A program made the translations under genes and the position numbers. A stretch of 64,000 nucleotides of DNA, taken from NCBI GenBank assembly GCA_050789445.1, contig JAILXR010000001.1, forward strand, positions 1,302,001-1,366,000. Direction: 5' to 3'. Every line of letters starts with the position of its first letter. The first letter of the stretch is position 1. Positions 35,156 to 44,625 of this stretch are shown piece by piece. The notes under the pieces were generated by a model. The model searched no databases and was not told where the DNA came from. It saw only the letters and a program-made list of their open reading frames with translations. Source of the DNA: JAWSVE01 sp050789445. GTDB lineage: Bacteria; Pseudomonadota; Gammaproteobacteria; Pseudomonadales; Cellvibrionaceae.

Positions 35156-35298
35156 AATTAAGCCAGTTAAATTTATGAATTTGAAAGTAATTTACCGCTA
35201 AGTAAATCGTTACTTTACGTTTAGCGCTTCGAATTTAGAGCTTAAAATCTAGAAATGAAAGCCTAGAACTTAACATCTAAAAATTGAAATCTCGATAT

Positions 35299-36408
35299 TT
35301 AGTTTTTATCATTTAGATAAACACTAAAAGCTTCTGAATATTCTGCAACAAAACCATTATCGCGCCTTATGATAGCGTAAACAGCAATATCATGTTGGCG
35401 AGCTAGTTCAAATGATTTCTGCTCACCAAGAACGGTAAATGCTGTTGCTAAGCCATCGGCGATGGCTCCTGTTTCTGCAATCACAGTGACCGAAGCTAAA
35501 CTGTTTTTTACAGGATACCCTGTTCGAGGATCGATAATATGAGAAAAACGTACGCCATCTTGTTCAAAGTAATTTCGGTAATCGCCAGAAGTCGCAATAC
35601 CTTTTCCAGAAACCGCTATCGCTTGTTGCACACCTTGATGGTCTAAGGCTGGTTTTTCAACACCGATTCGCCATTTCTGTCCGTGTGTATTCCGCCCTTT
35701 AGTAACAATCTCTCCACCCACTTCGATCAAATAATTTTCATATCCACTCTGAAGAAAAAATTCAGCAATAGCATCAGCACCATAACCTTTTGCAATCGAA
35801 GATAAATCAATTTGCATACCGACTGGTTTTTTTAACGTTGAGTCAGAAAAATTAAATTCTAGTTTATTTAAACCAATGACTGATTCAAGGAGTTTGATTT
35901 CTTCATCGCTAGGCGCTGTTATTACTGAGTTATTTGATCCGAAGCCCCACAAATTAACCAAGGGACCGATCGTGACATCCAATGCGCCAACTGAGAGCTC
36001 TCCTATTTCAATAGCCTTTGATAACACAAACGCCAGTGTAGGCGAGACTGACAACCATTCTCCTGTTTTATCGTCATTGAGTATCGACAGCTCAGAAGTC
36101 GATATGTAGGTCGACATGCTTTGATTGACCGCATCTAAAACTTTTTGAATACCTTCTTCCAGCTCATCTTTGTCCAACGGTTTTAGTGTAGAGGTATTCT
36201 GCTTACCTAGCTCACCAGGAACCAAAGTGATGTGGTAGGTTGTGCCCATCGTATTACCCGAAAAAAACAAAGTTTCTTCTTTTTTCGAGCAGCTGGAAAG
36301 ACTCAAAACACACAATAATAGCGGCGTGTAAAAACAGAAAAGCGAGGTCAAGATACCTTGCCTCGCTTTTCTTATTTGTACCGATCGCTTTAAAATAGTT
36401 ACCTGCAT
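35299..36408 (-). CDS. apbE: FAD:protein FMN transferase ApbE
   Basis: 369 residues. A long basic N-terminus is followed by a lipoprotein signal (LLLCVLSLSSC, lipobox LSSC), so it is anchored at the periplasmic face. The domain begins GNTMGTTYHIT, and the core shows DVTIGPLVNLWGFG and SGKGIATSGDYRNYF, with the Mg-binding region near RFSHIIDPRTGYPV. It transfers FMN from FAD to a Thr in NqrB and NqrC. Its place immediately after nqrF supports that function. An alternative later ATG (MGTTYH) would lose the signal. Confidence 0.95.
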   Translation of the reverse strand: MQVTILKRSVQIRKARQGILTSLFCFYTPLLLCVLSLSSCSKKEETLFFSGNTMGTTYHITLVPGELGKQNTSTLKPLDKDELEEGIQKVLDAVNQSMSTYISTSELSILNDDKTGEWLSVSPTLAFVLSKAIEIGELSVGALDVTIGPLVNLWGFGSNNSVITAPSDEEIKLLESVIGLNKLEFNFSDSTLKKPVGMQIDLSSIAKGYGADAIAEFFLQSGYENYLIEVGGEIVTKGRNTHGQKWRIGVEKPALDHQGVQQAIAVSGKGIATSGDYRNYFEQDGVRFSHIIDPRTGYPVKNSLASVTVIAETGAIADGLATAFTVLGEQKSFELARQHDIAVYAIIRRDNGFVAEYSEAFSVYLNDKN

Positions 36409-36430
36409 AACAACAACTTATTAAAAACGA

Positions 36431-37651
36431 TTAACCACCAAAATCATCAAGTAAAATGTTTTCATCTTCTACACCAAGATCTTTTAACATTTTAATTACC
36501 GCAGCATTCATCATTGGAGGCCCACACATGTAGTACTCACAATCTTCTGGTGCAGGATGGTTTTTCAAATATTCTTCAAGTAAAACATTGTGAATAAATC
36601 CAGTCATGCCAGTCCAGTTATCTTCTGGTTGCGGATCAGACATGGCGACATGCCAATCGAAGTTCTCGTTCTCTTCCGCTAATTTATCGTATTCCTCTTG
36701 ATAAAATAATTCTCGAAGTGATCGTGCTCCGTACCAGAAAGAAATTTTTCGTTTAGAATTTAAACGTTTCAATTGATCAAATATATGTGAGCGCATTGGA
36801 GCCATTCCAGCTCCACCACCAACAAAAATCATTTCAGCGTCTGTCTTCTTAGCAAAGAACTCACCAAATGGACCATATACTTTAACTTTATCGCCAGGCT
36901 TTAAATTAAAAACATAAGACGACATTAGCCCAGGCTGAATACCTTTGGAACCTGGAGGGGGTGTTGCAATACGGATATTAAATTTAACAATTCCACGCTC
37001 TTCAGGGTAATTCGCCATAGAATAAGCACGTATAACAGGCTCTTTATTTGTCGCAGACAATTTGAAAAAACCGAAACGTTCCCAATCTGGACGATACTCT
37101 TCTTCAACATCAAAATCAGAAAAATTAATATCGTAAGCAGGTGCCTCTAACTGAACATAACCACCCGCACGGAAATCGACGTTCTCGCCTTCGGGTAATT
37201 TTAACGTTAATTCTTTAATGAACGTTGCTACGTTTGGATTAGAAACAACTTCACATTCCCATTGCTTAACACCAAAAACTTCTTCAGGCACTTCTATCTT
37301 CATATCCTGCTTTACAGGAACCTGACACGACAAACGCCATCCCGCACGTTCATCACGTTTTGTGAAGTGCGCTTCTTCAGTCGGCAGCATTGCTCCGCCG
37401 CCTTCTTCAACAATACATTTACATTGCGCACAAGAACCACCGCCACCACAAGCCGACGCTAAAAATAAATCATTGTTTGCTAATGTTTGCAGGAGTTTAT
37501 CACCTGCCGGTACCGTAATCGTCTTCTCGCCATTAACAAGAATATTAACGTTGCCGCTATTAACTAATTTCGAACGTGCAGCCAGAATAATCATAACCAA
37601 CGACAACACGATCGCTGTAAACATTCCAACACCAAGCGTAACTTCATTCAT
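36431..37651 (-). CDS. nqrF: Na+-translocating NADH:quinone reductase subunit F
   Basis: 406 residues, the NADH-oxidising entry of the pump. One N-terminal helix (LGVGMFTAIVLSLVMIILAA), then a 2Fe-2S ferredoxin-type domain (ACGGGGSCAQCKC), then FAD- and NADH-binding domains (RAYSMANYPEE and FVGGGAGMAPMRSHIFDQL). Ends ILLDDFGG, the family terminus. First downstream gene is apbE (22 bases); upstream is nqrE. Confidence 0.97.
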   Translation of the reverse strand: MNEVTLGVGMFTAIVLSLVMIILAARSKLVNSGNVNILVNGEKTITVPAGDKLLQTLANNDLFLASACGGGGSCAQCKCIVEEGGGAMLPTEEAHFTKRDERAGWRLSCQVPVKQDMKIEVPEEVFGVKQWECEVVSNPNVATFIKELTLKLPEGENVDFRAGGYVQLEAPAYDINFSDFDVEEEYRPDWERFGFFKLSATNKEPVIRAYSMANYPEERGIVKFNIRIATPPPGSKGIQPGLMSSYVFNLKPGDKVKVYGPFGEFFAKKTDAEMIFVGGGAGMAPMRSHIFDQLKRLNSKRKISFWYGARSLRELFYQEEYDKLAEENENFDWHVAMSDPQPEDNWTGMTGFIHNVLLEEYLKNHPAPEDCEYYMCGPPMMNAAVIKMLKDLGVEDENILLDDFGG

Positions 37652-37660
37652 GGTTAAGAC

Positions 37661-38269
37661 CTATAAATCGATTCCACCGAAAGACATAAAACCTAATGAC
37701 ATCAAACCCACTGTGATAAAGGTAATGCCTAACCCTTGTAAACCATCTGGCACATCGCTGTATTTCATTTTTTCACGGATGCCCGCTAAAGCTGTAATGG
37801 CTAATGCCCAACCTACACCTGAGCCAATACCGAACACTGTACTTTCTGCCAAGTTGTAATCGCGCTCGACCATAAATAATGAAGCACCCATAATTGCGCA
37901 GTTCACTGTGATCAATGGCAAGAAAACACCGAGAGCGTTGTAGAGTGCCGGCACATATTTATCCAAAAACATTTCCAGTATTTGTACGAGTGCAGCGATA
38001 ACTCCAATGTAAGAAATTAAACCCAAGAAGCTTAAATCAACATCCGGCAAACCCGCCCATGCAAGCGCGCCTTCTGCGAGTAAATAGGTATAGATAACAT
38101 TATTCACTGGAACGGTAATTCCCAGTACAACAACAACTGCAATACCTAAACCAAAAGCTGCATCAACTTTTTTCGAAATCGCTAGGAAGGTACACATCCC
38201 CAAGAAAAACATGAGCGCCATGTTGTCGATGAAGATGGAGCGAATAAATAAACTTAAATAATGCTCCAT
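37661..38269 (-). CDS. nqrE: Na+-translocating NADH:quinone reductase subunit E
   Basis: 202 residues with six hydrophobic segments, including ALMFFLGMCTFLAISKKVDAAFG and VNCAIMGASLFMVER (Cys of the inter-subunit iron site shared with NqrD). Its start is 2 bases from the stop of nqrD; translation is coupled in the operon. Confidence 0.97.
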   Translation of the reverse strand: MEHYLSLFIRSIFIDNMALMFFLGMCTFLAISKKVDAAFGLGIAVVVVLGITVPVNNVIYTYLLAEGALAWAGLPDVDLSFLGLISYIGVIAALVQILEMFLDKYVPALYNALGVFLPLITVNCAIMGASLFMVERDYNLAESTVFGIGSGVGWALAITALAGIREKMKYSDVPDGLQGLGITFITVGLMSLGFMSFGGIDL

Positions 38270-38271
38270 GA

Positions 38272-38928
38272 TTAAACCTCCTGAGGACGCGTATTTTTGG
38301 CAATTTTAAATTCGGGTGCTTCAACTTGGTCTGTTTTCCAAGCACGCAAAGCCCAAATCATTAAACCAATCAAAAAGAATGCGCTGGGTGGCAATAACAA
38401 CAAACCATTCGGTACATACCAACCACCGTCATTAACGACTGGCAAAATTGTCACTTCAAACAATTTACCTGCGCCAAACAATTCGCGAACAAACGCTAAC
38501 GCCAACAATAACGCACTGTAACCAAAACCATTTCCGATACCATCTAGAAAACTCGGTAGCGGAGGGTTTTTCATCGCGAAGGCTTCAGCACGCCCCATCA
38601 CAATACAGTTGGTAATAATCAAACCCACAAAGACCGATAATTGTTTACTGATATCATAAGCAACCGCTTTCAACACCTGATCCACAAGAATTACTAAAGA
38701 AGCAATAATTGTCATCTGAACAATAATTCGAATATTGCCTGGAATTTGATTCCGGACTAAAGAAACAAATAAATTTGAAAAGCCCGTCACGACTGTTAAT
38801 GCAATACACATCACAAACGTCACTTTCAAACTTGAGGTAACAGCAAGTGCAGAACAAATACCAAGTATCTGTAACGCAATTGGATTGTTTTCAAAAACGG
38901 GCTTAAAAAGTAGCTCTTTCGCTTTCAT
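38272..38928 (-). CDS. nqrD: Na+-translocating NADH:quinone reductase subunit D
   Basis: 218 residues, an integral membrane subunit with the NCIVMGRAEAFAM segment that matches the NqrE Cys-bearing helix. The opening ELLFKPVFENNPIALQILGICSALAVTSSL is canonical. It abuts nqrC (no gap). Confidence 0.97.
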   Translation of the reverse strand: MKAKELLFKPVFENNPIALQILGICSALAVTSSLKVTFVMCIALTVVTGFSNLFVSLVRNQIPGNIRIIVQMTIIASLVILVDQVLKAVAYDISKQLSVFVGLIITNCIVMGRAEAFAMKNPPLPSFLDGIGNGFGYSALLLALAFVRELFGAGKLFEVTILPVVNDGGWYVPNGLLLLPPSAFFLIGLMIWALRAWKTDQVEAPEFKIAKNTRPQEV

Positions 38929-39702
38929 TTACGCCTTCCCCTGCCTTAAATTAGAAAGAAATTCTTCATAGCCATTTTTTCCTAACCAATATTTGAACAT
39001 TAAATCTACACCACGACTTGTTAAAGTAGCACCGGCTAAACCATCGACTTTATACTCCGCATTCGGATCGTTGGGATCAACAGCACCTTTAGCAACTGAG
39101 ATCGCAACGTCATCATTTGAGTCGTAAATCTTTTTACCTTCCCATAATGCTTTCCATTTTGGGTTATCAACCTCACCCCCAAGTCCGGGCGTTTCTTTGT
39201 GATCGTAATAAGATAAGCCAACAACCGTATTTGCATCGGCCTCTAATGCAAGATACCCATATAGAGTTCCCCAAAGCCCATAACCTTTGATAGGCACAAT
39301 AATTTTTTCAATGCCGCTCGCACCATCCAATGTATACACTTTTGCATACTTAGCACGACGTGATATTTTTGCGACATCTTGATCATCAGGAATCTCAACC
39401 GAAAGCGCAGGATCTTTTGCCGCTTTTAATTGATCAAAACCATCTACATCTACTTCGTCTGTAAACTTTCCTGTTTCAAGATCAACCATTCGGGCAGTGA
39501 ACTGCTCGAACTGCTCATCAATTGATTTTGATTCGTCATACATACTCGCTGATTGAAGTATGTTTCTTTTTAGGAATGCTTCTTTGTTTGCTAACTGAAT
39601 CGGTTTTAGTAAAACCGAAGACATGGAAACAATAACGGAACAAACTAAACAAAGAACAATGGCGACTATAAAAGTTTTCTTAATCGTATCGTTACTAGCC
39701 AC
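38929..39702 (-). CDS. nqrC: Na+-translocating NADH:quinone reductase subunit C
   Basis: 257 residues with one N-terminal helix (TFIVAIVLCLVCSVIVSMSSV) and a periplasmic domain. The FMN attachment motif is DGLAGATLTSRG near residue 230; the Thr of GAT carries FMN placed by ApbE. The start overlaps the end of nqrB by eight bases. Confidence 0.97.
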   Translation of the reverse strand: MASNDTIKKTFIVAIVLCLVCSVIVSMSSVLLKPIQLANKEAFLKRNILQSASMYDESKSIDEQFEQFTARMVDLETGKFTDEVDVDGFDQLKAAKDPALSVEIPDDQDVAKISRRAKYAKVYTLDGASGIEKIIVPIKGYGLWGTLYGYLALEADANTVVGLSYYDHKETPGLGGEVDNPKWKALWEGKKIYDSNDDVAISVAKGAVDPNDPNAEYKVDGLAGATLTSRGVDLMFKYWLGKNGYEEFLSNLRQGKA

Positions 39703-40897
39703 GAGCTAATCTCCTCTTTACATTCGCCTGTACAACAACATGGTCGATGAGAGGTGCAAATAAGTTTGCGAATAAAATCGCAAGCATCATACCTTCAGGG
39801 AATGCTGGGTTTACTACTCGAATTAATACAACCATCACGCCAATTAAACCGCCAAACCACCATTTGCCAGCATTTGTCATAGAAGCTGATACGGGATCAG
39901 TTGCCATGAAAATCATTCCAAATGCAAAACCACCCATGACAAAATGCCATTCAGGTCCAACAGCAAACATTGGGTTAGTGTCAGAACCAATCATGTTAAA
40001 CATCAAGGCTGTTGCAATCATGCCTATTGCAACACCAAGAACAATTCGTAATGAGGCTATGCCCATAAAAAGCATTACCGCACCACCTAACAGAATCGCT
40101 AACGTCGATGTTTCACCAATAGAGCCATGCACGTTACCAATAAAAGCGTCCATCCAAGTAATTTGGCTTTGTAATGCTTCAACCCCTTCTTGCGCAGCAA
40201 TAGATAGAGAGGTCGCACCGGTATAACCATCAACACTTGTCCATACCGAATCACCTGACATAAAAGGAGCGTAAGCAAAGAATAAAAAAGCTCGCCCCGT
40301 TAATGCTGGATTCATAAAGTTTTTGCCCGTACCACCAAAAACTTCTTTACCAATAACAATACCGAAACTTATACCCAGAGCTGCTTGCCATAACGGCAAA
40401 TCGGGAGGACAGATCAGCGCAAATAAAATCGAAGTAACAAAGAAGCCTTCATTCACTTCATGGCCACGAACCATACTGAATAAAACTTCCCAAAAACCAC
40501 CCACTATAAACGTCACCATATAAATGGGAACAAAATAGGCCGCGCCATGCCACAAACAATCCCAAATACTGTTGGGATCATAACCAGCTAACAAACTAAT
40601 TATTGCACCGTGCCAATCAGACACTTCGGCAATACCTTGTGCAGCCATAATCGTGTTGGCTTGAAAACCTAAATTATACATCCCGTAAAACATGGCGGGA
40701 AAAGTACAGGCCCAAACTGTAATCATGATGCGCTTTAAGTCAATTCCATCTCTAACATGAGACGTCGTCTTTGTAACATCATTCGGTTGAAACAAACCAG
40801 TATCCACAGCTTCAAACAATGGATACCACTTTTCTAATTTTCCGCCTTTATGAAAATGAGGCTCAACCGCATCAAGCCAATTACGCATAAACTTCAT
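39695..40897 (-). CDS. nqrB: Na+-translocating NADH:quinone reductase subunit B
   Basis: 400 residues, the main sodium-conducting membrane subunit. Opens FMRNWLDAVEPHFHKGGKLEKW. FMN motif DGYTGATSLS at about residue 229. Around ten helices follow. The stop overlaps nqrC by eight bases, and nqrA ends three bases upstream. The unusually long antisense open frames in it are codon-bias shadows. Confidence 0.97.
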   Translation of the reverse strand: MKFMRNWLDAVEPHFHKGGKLEKWYPLFEAVDTGLFQPNDVTKTTSHVRDGIDLKRIMITVWACTFPAMFYGMYNLGFQANTIMAAQGIAEVSDWHGAIISLLAGYDPNSIWDCLWHGAAYFVPIYMVTFIVGGFWEVLFSMVRGHEVNEGFFVTSILFALICPPDLPLWQAALGISFGIVIGKEVFGGTGKNFMNPALTGRAFLFFAYAPFMSGDSVWTSVDGYTGATSLSIAAQEGVEALQSQITWMDAFIGNVHGSIGETSTLAILLGGAVMLFMGIASLRIVLGVAIGMIATALMFNMIGSDTNPMFAVGPEWHFVMGGFAFGMIFMATDPVSASMTNAGKWWFGGLIGVMVVLIRVVNPAFPEGMMLAILFANLFAPLIDHVVVQANVKRRLARG

Positions 40898-40900
40898 GGC

Positions 40901-42244
40901 TTACCCCTCCTTCTCAATTTTGGCGAGATTTTCTCGCAAGATCGGACCATATTCATATTTGCCCGGGCACACAAAAGTACACAATGCTAGATCCTCTTCA
41001 TCTAACTCTAAACAACCTAGCTGTTGAGCGGCTGCTGTATCACCGACGATAATTGCTCGCAATAATTGTGTTGGTAAAATATCTAACGGCATCACTTTTT
41101 CGTAAGCGCCGACAGGAACCATCGCTCTCTCACTACCATTCGCTGAGGTTGTGAACGCAAATTTCTTTCCGCCAAATAATTTAGAAAGATAAATTGGCAT
41201 TTTTGAAAAGCGATTTGAACCGGCATGAAAGTAATGCAGGAATGGTCTTTCAGTCCCCTCCGCTAACACGGTAATTTGATTGTGATAACGACCAAGGTAA
41301 CTGTAGGGACCGTAAGCGTTTCGCCCACCGAAGACAGAACCAGAAATCACTCGATTGTTTGTGCCTTCTAATTGACCAGCTGTTAGCTCATCCAAACTCG
41401 CGCCAAGGCGTGTTCGAACTAATTGCGGTTTAGAGACTTGAGGTCCTGCTAACGAAACAACTCTTTCTACGAATATTTTTCCTGTCGTAAAAAGCTTTCC
41501 AATAGCGATGACATCTTGATAGCCAATAGTCCAAACCGTTTTTGTAAGGCTCACAGGATCAAGAAAATGAATATGAGTTCCGGCATTACCGGCGGGATGC
41601 GAACCACTAAACTGTTGTACAGCAATTTGATCCGACGCTTTAACACCTAAGTCTGTATTGGGAGAAGTACTAACAAATACTTTTCCTTCTGTTAGACGAG
41701 ATAAAACCGTTAAACCATGATTAAAGTCTTCTGTGTGCTCAGCGATAATCACTTTAGGATCAGCTGCTAATGGATTGGTATCCATTGCTGTCACGAAAAT
41801 AGATCGTGGTGCAGTTCCTGGCTCAGGGACTTTAGAAAAAGGTCTCGTTCGAAGTGATGTCCACAAACCAGACGCTACTAACTGATCGGTAACCGATTCA
41901 CCCGCTAATCCAGATAATTGATCCACAGAGTAATTGGCAAATGTCTCTTGCTCATCGCCATCCACGTCAACGACGACCGACTGCAATACGCGTCGAGTAC
42001 CTCGATTAATGGCAGCAACAGTTCCTGATGCTGGAGAAGTGTATAAAACCTTGGGATTCTTTTTATCACTAAAAAGTGGTTGACCTAATTTAACTCGGTC
42101 ACCTACTTGTACAGCCATGGTGGGTTTCATTCCATGGTAGTCATTACCAACGATGGCGACAGAGCGAATGGTGGAACCCTGGGCTATGGACTGTTCGGGA
42201 TCACCCGATATAGGTAAATCTAATCCCTTACGGATATCGATCAT
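40901..42244 (-). CDS. nqrA: Na+-translocating NADH:quinone reductase subunit A
   Basis: 447 residues, the cytoplasmic quinone-site subunit and first gene of the operon. It begins MIDIRKGLDLPISGDPEQ and ends CPGKYEYGPILRENLAKIEKEG, both canonical. No membrane segments. Its promoter must lie in the 526-base region before it; a palindrome CTGAAATTTCAG is found at 42425-42436. Confidence 0.97.
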   Translation of the reverse strand: MIDIRKGLDLPISGDPEQSIAQGSTIRSVAIVGNDYHGMKPTMAVQVGDRVKLGQPLFSDKKNPKVLYTSPASGTVAAINRGTRRVLQSVVVDVDGDEQETFANYSVDQLSGLAGESVTDQLVASGLWTSLRTRPFSKVPEPGTAPRSIFVTAMDTNPLAADPKVIIAEHTEDFNHGLTVLSRLTEGKVFVSTSPNTDLGVKASDQIAVQQFSGSHPAGNAGTHIHFLDPVSLTKTVWTIGYQDVIAIGKLFTTGKIFVERVVSLAGPQVSKPQLVRTRLGASLDELTAGQLEGTNNRVISGSVFGGRNAYGPYSYLGRYHNQITVLAEGTERPFLHYFHAGSNRFSKMPIYLSKLFGGKKFAFTTSANGSERAMVPVGAYEKVMPLDILPTQLLRAIIVGDTAAAQQLGCLELDEEDLALCTFVCPGKYEYGPILRENLAKIEKEG

Positions 42245-42770
42245 ACGTCTTAGCCTAATCTAAGTATGGATAAAATGGGATGTGCGACTGCTCACCCTGG
42301 TGTCTGGCGGTGTTAAACTTAAACAACGCGTTTGCTACTGATTACTTCTTTGACTAACTGCCCTTGATTGGCACCGAATAAAACAAGATTTTATCAATGC
42401 TTTTCTAAGTACTATATTTGATAACTGAAATTTCAGCTAAATAGTCAGTAGCTCAACCAGAAAATGCCAATCTCACACTCTCTTTATTAAAGCTTCAACT
42501 ATCAAGTGTAGGTGAAAATATGTAATTTGCTTTCACCTTTAAAGCTGATCATGTTAAAAAACGGCGCAATTATAAAGATGACGCGTAAACCTTTCCAGTC
42601 TAATCACGTTTTTTTGACAGCCACACGAATATTCTGGTGATTAAATCTAATAATTGAATGAAATTCGAAGATCCCGAGAGCCCATCTCAGGAATACGCGA
42701 CAAAAAGCAAATAGACAACACCGATAAGAGAAACATCCAGATAGCAATTTGTCGCTAGCTTAATTGGCAA
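42245..42770. other. Gene-free region upstream of nqrA
   Basis: No coding frame. It contains the nqr operon promoter and the 3' untranslated part of the GAPDH gene. A 12-base palindrome (CTGAAATTTCAG, 42425-42436) is the only evident structure and could be an operator. Confidence 0.5.
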
Positions 42771-44228
42771 CTACTTTTCTTCTGGATAAACAGTGTAATT
42801 AATACCTGACATATCCTCTAAGCAACGAACTACCTGACAACTATAGCCAAATTCATTGTCATACCAGCAATAAAGTACACAGCTATCGCCATCAACAATT
42901 GTTGCACGGCTATCAAATACACAGGCATGACGAGAACCAACAAAATCGGTAGATACAACTTCTGGAGAATTGGTGTAATCAATTTGCCGCTGAAGGTCTG
43001 AATGCAGAGCTATATTTCGCATCTCTTCATTCAGTTCGTCTTTAGTCGTCGCTTTACCCAACGTTAAATTTAAAATTGCCATCGACACATTAGGAGTAGG
43101 CACGCGAATCGCGTTACCCGTCAGCTTTCCTTCGAGTTCTGGCAGCGCTTTCGAAACAGCTTTCGCAGCACCAGTCTCGGTAATCACCATATTTAAAGAA
43201 GCAGCCCGACCGCGTCGCTCACCTTTGTGGAAGTTATCAATCAGGTTTTGATCATTGGTGAATGAGTGAACAGTTTCTACATGTCCACGCTTAACGCCGT
43301 ATTTATCCATCATGACACTAAGAACAGGGACGATAGCGTTTGTCGTACATGAAGCAGCTGAGATAATTTTATCGTCAGCTTTAATGTCTGTGTGATTAAT
43401 TCCATAAACAATATTCTTTAGATCGCCCTTACCAGGTGCGGTCAAAATAACCTTACTTACACCTGGGCACTCTAAATGCTTACTAAGGCCAGCTTCATCA
43501 CGCCAAACACCCGTATTATCGACGACGATAGCGTTACTGATACCATATTTAGTGTAATCGACTTCACTCGGTGAATTGGCATAAATGACTTTAATTTCAT
43601 TACCGTTGCAGATCAAAGAGTTAGAATCTTCGTCTATACGGATCGTTCCTTTGAATGATCCGTGAACAGAATCACGACGCAGTAAGCTCGCGCGCTTAAC
43701 CAAATCATCTTCTGATCCTTTACGAACAACAATCGCCTTCAAGCGCATGGTGTCGCCACCACCTGCTTTTTCAACAAGGAGGCGAGCCACTAAGCGACCA
43801 ATACGACCAAAACCATAAAGGACTATGTCTTGAGCATCTGGAATTGGCTTATCTTTTCGTCCCGCAAGAGAACTAAATTCTTTAGCTAAAAACGCATCTA
43901 CATCTACAGGCTTCTCATTATTCAGCTTCATATGCTTAACGGTGAGCTTACCTAAATCAATTTGGGCATGACCCAGCTCAAGCTGGCTCAATTTTTCGAG
44001 GATTGGAAAAGTTTCGAATTCAGATAATTCATTTTCTTCGACTTGGCGAACAAAACGATGAGCTTTCATAATATCGATAACTGAACGATTCACTAATGAA
44101 CGTCCATACATATAAACGTTAACATTACGATCGCGGTTTAACTTACCGATAATAGGAATCATCGCTTCTGCAAGCGCTTCACGTTGTTTCCAGTCTTTAA
44201 AGTAGTCTTCCGGTTTTGGTCGATTCAC
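42771..44228 (-). CDS. Glyceraldehyde-3-phosphate dehydrogenase, long form
   Basis: 485 residues: an N-terminal extension of about 125 residues (FKDWKQREALAEAMIPIIGKLNRD...) precedes a normal GAPDH. The Rossmann part is IVLYGFGRIGRLVARLL, the catalytic motif is SAASCTTNAIVPVLS, and the C-terminus YDNEFGYSCQVVRCLEDM is standard. The long form sits beside mfd and nqr in Pseudomonas (PA3001) and is thought to work in gluconeogenic or alternative carbon flux. Cofactor choice (NAD or NADP) is not settled by eye. Confidence 0.92.
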   Translation of the reverse strand: MNRPKPEDYFKDWKQREALAEAMIPIIGKLNRDRNVNVYMYGRSLVNRSVIDIMKAHRFVRQVEENELSEFETFPILEKLSQLELGHAQIDLGKLTVKHMKLNNEKPVDVDAFLAKEFSSLAGRKDKPIPDAQDIVLYGFGRIGRLVARLLVEKAGGGDTMRLKAIVVRKGSEDDLVKRASLLRRDSVHGSFKGTIRIDEDSNSLICNGNEIKVIYANSPSEVDYTKYGISNAIVVDNTGVWRDEAGLSKHLECPGVSKVILTAPGKGDLKNIVYGINHTDIKADDKIISAASCTTNAIVPVLSVMMDKYGVKRGHVETVHSFTNDQNLIDNFHKGERRGRAASLNMVITETGAAKAVSKALPELEGKLTGNAIRVPTPNVSMAILNLTLGKATTKDELNEEMRNIALHSDLQRQIDYTNSPEVVSTDFVGSRHACVFDSRATIVDGDSCVLYCWYDNEFGYSCQVVRCLEDMSGINYTVYPEEK

Positions 44229-44625
44229 GTGTCGTTACCTTTACTCGCTAGTGATTTAAAACAGTCTTTCCAAGACTTTCGTTACTCAAATAATGTTTAT
44301 ACAAGTATTTGATATTAATGACCCCTCATGAGCCACTATTTTGGGGCGCCATTATCCAAGGAGCCTCACCAGATTGCAAAGCGTTTGTAGAATCGGGGGA
44401 GCTTGTAGCTGATATAAGGCATTTTGAATCTCTGAAGATGAGTCCTATCAACTTAAAACAAAAAAAATCGTTTAATATTTGACCAACAATTTCGCGAAAT
44501 CACTCCAAGATGAAAAAACGCATTATTTCGACAGAGACTGCAATGAATAACTCACTGCTTCACGCCTTAAAATAGTTACAATACGCGCTTTAAGAATCCC
44601 ACAACGACACCACCACTAACAATCA
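44229..44625. other. Divergent promoter region between GAPDH gene and mfd
   Basis: 397 bases without a gene. Promoters for both divergent genes must be here. No operator or repeat stands out. Confidence 0.5.

Noticed and set aside
37362..37859. 165-residue antisense frame across nqrF and nqrE
   Set aside because: Overlaps two certain genes fully, with Pro/Thr-rich shadow composition and no start signal.
39747..40226. 159-residue antisense frame within nqrB
   Set aside because: It is the mirror of a hydrophobic coding gene; no family features and nqrB is certain.
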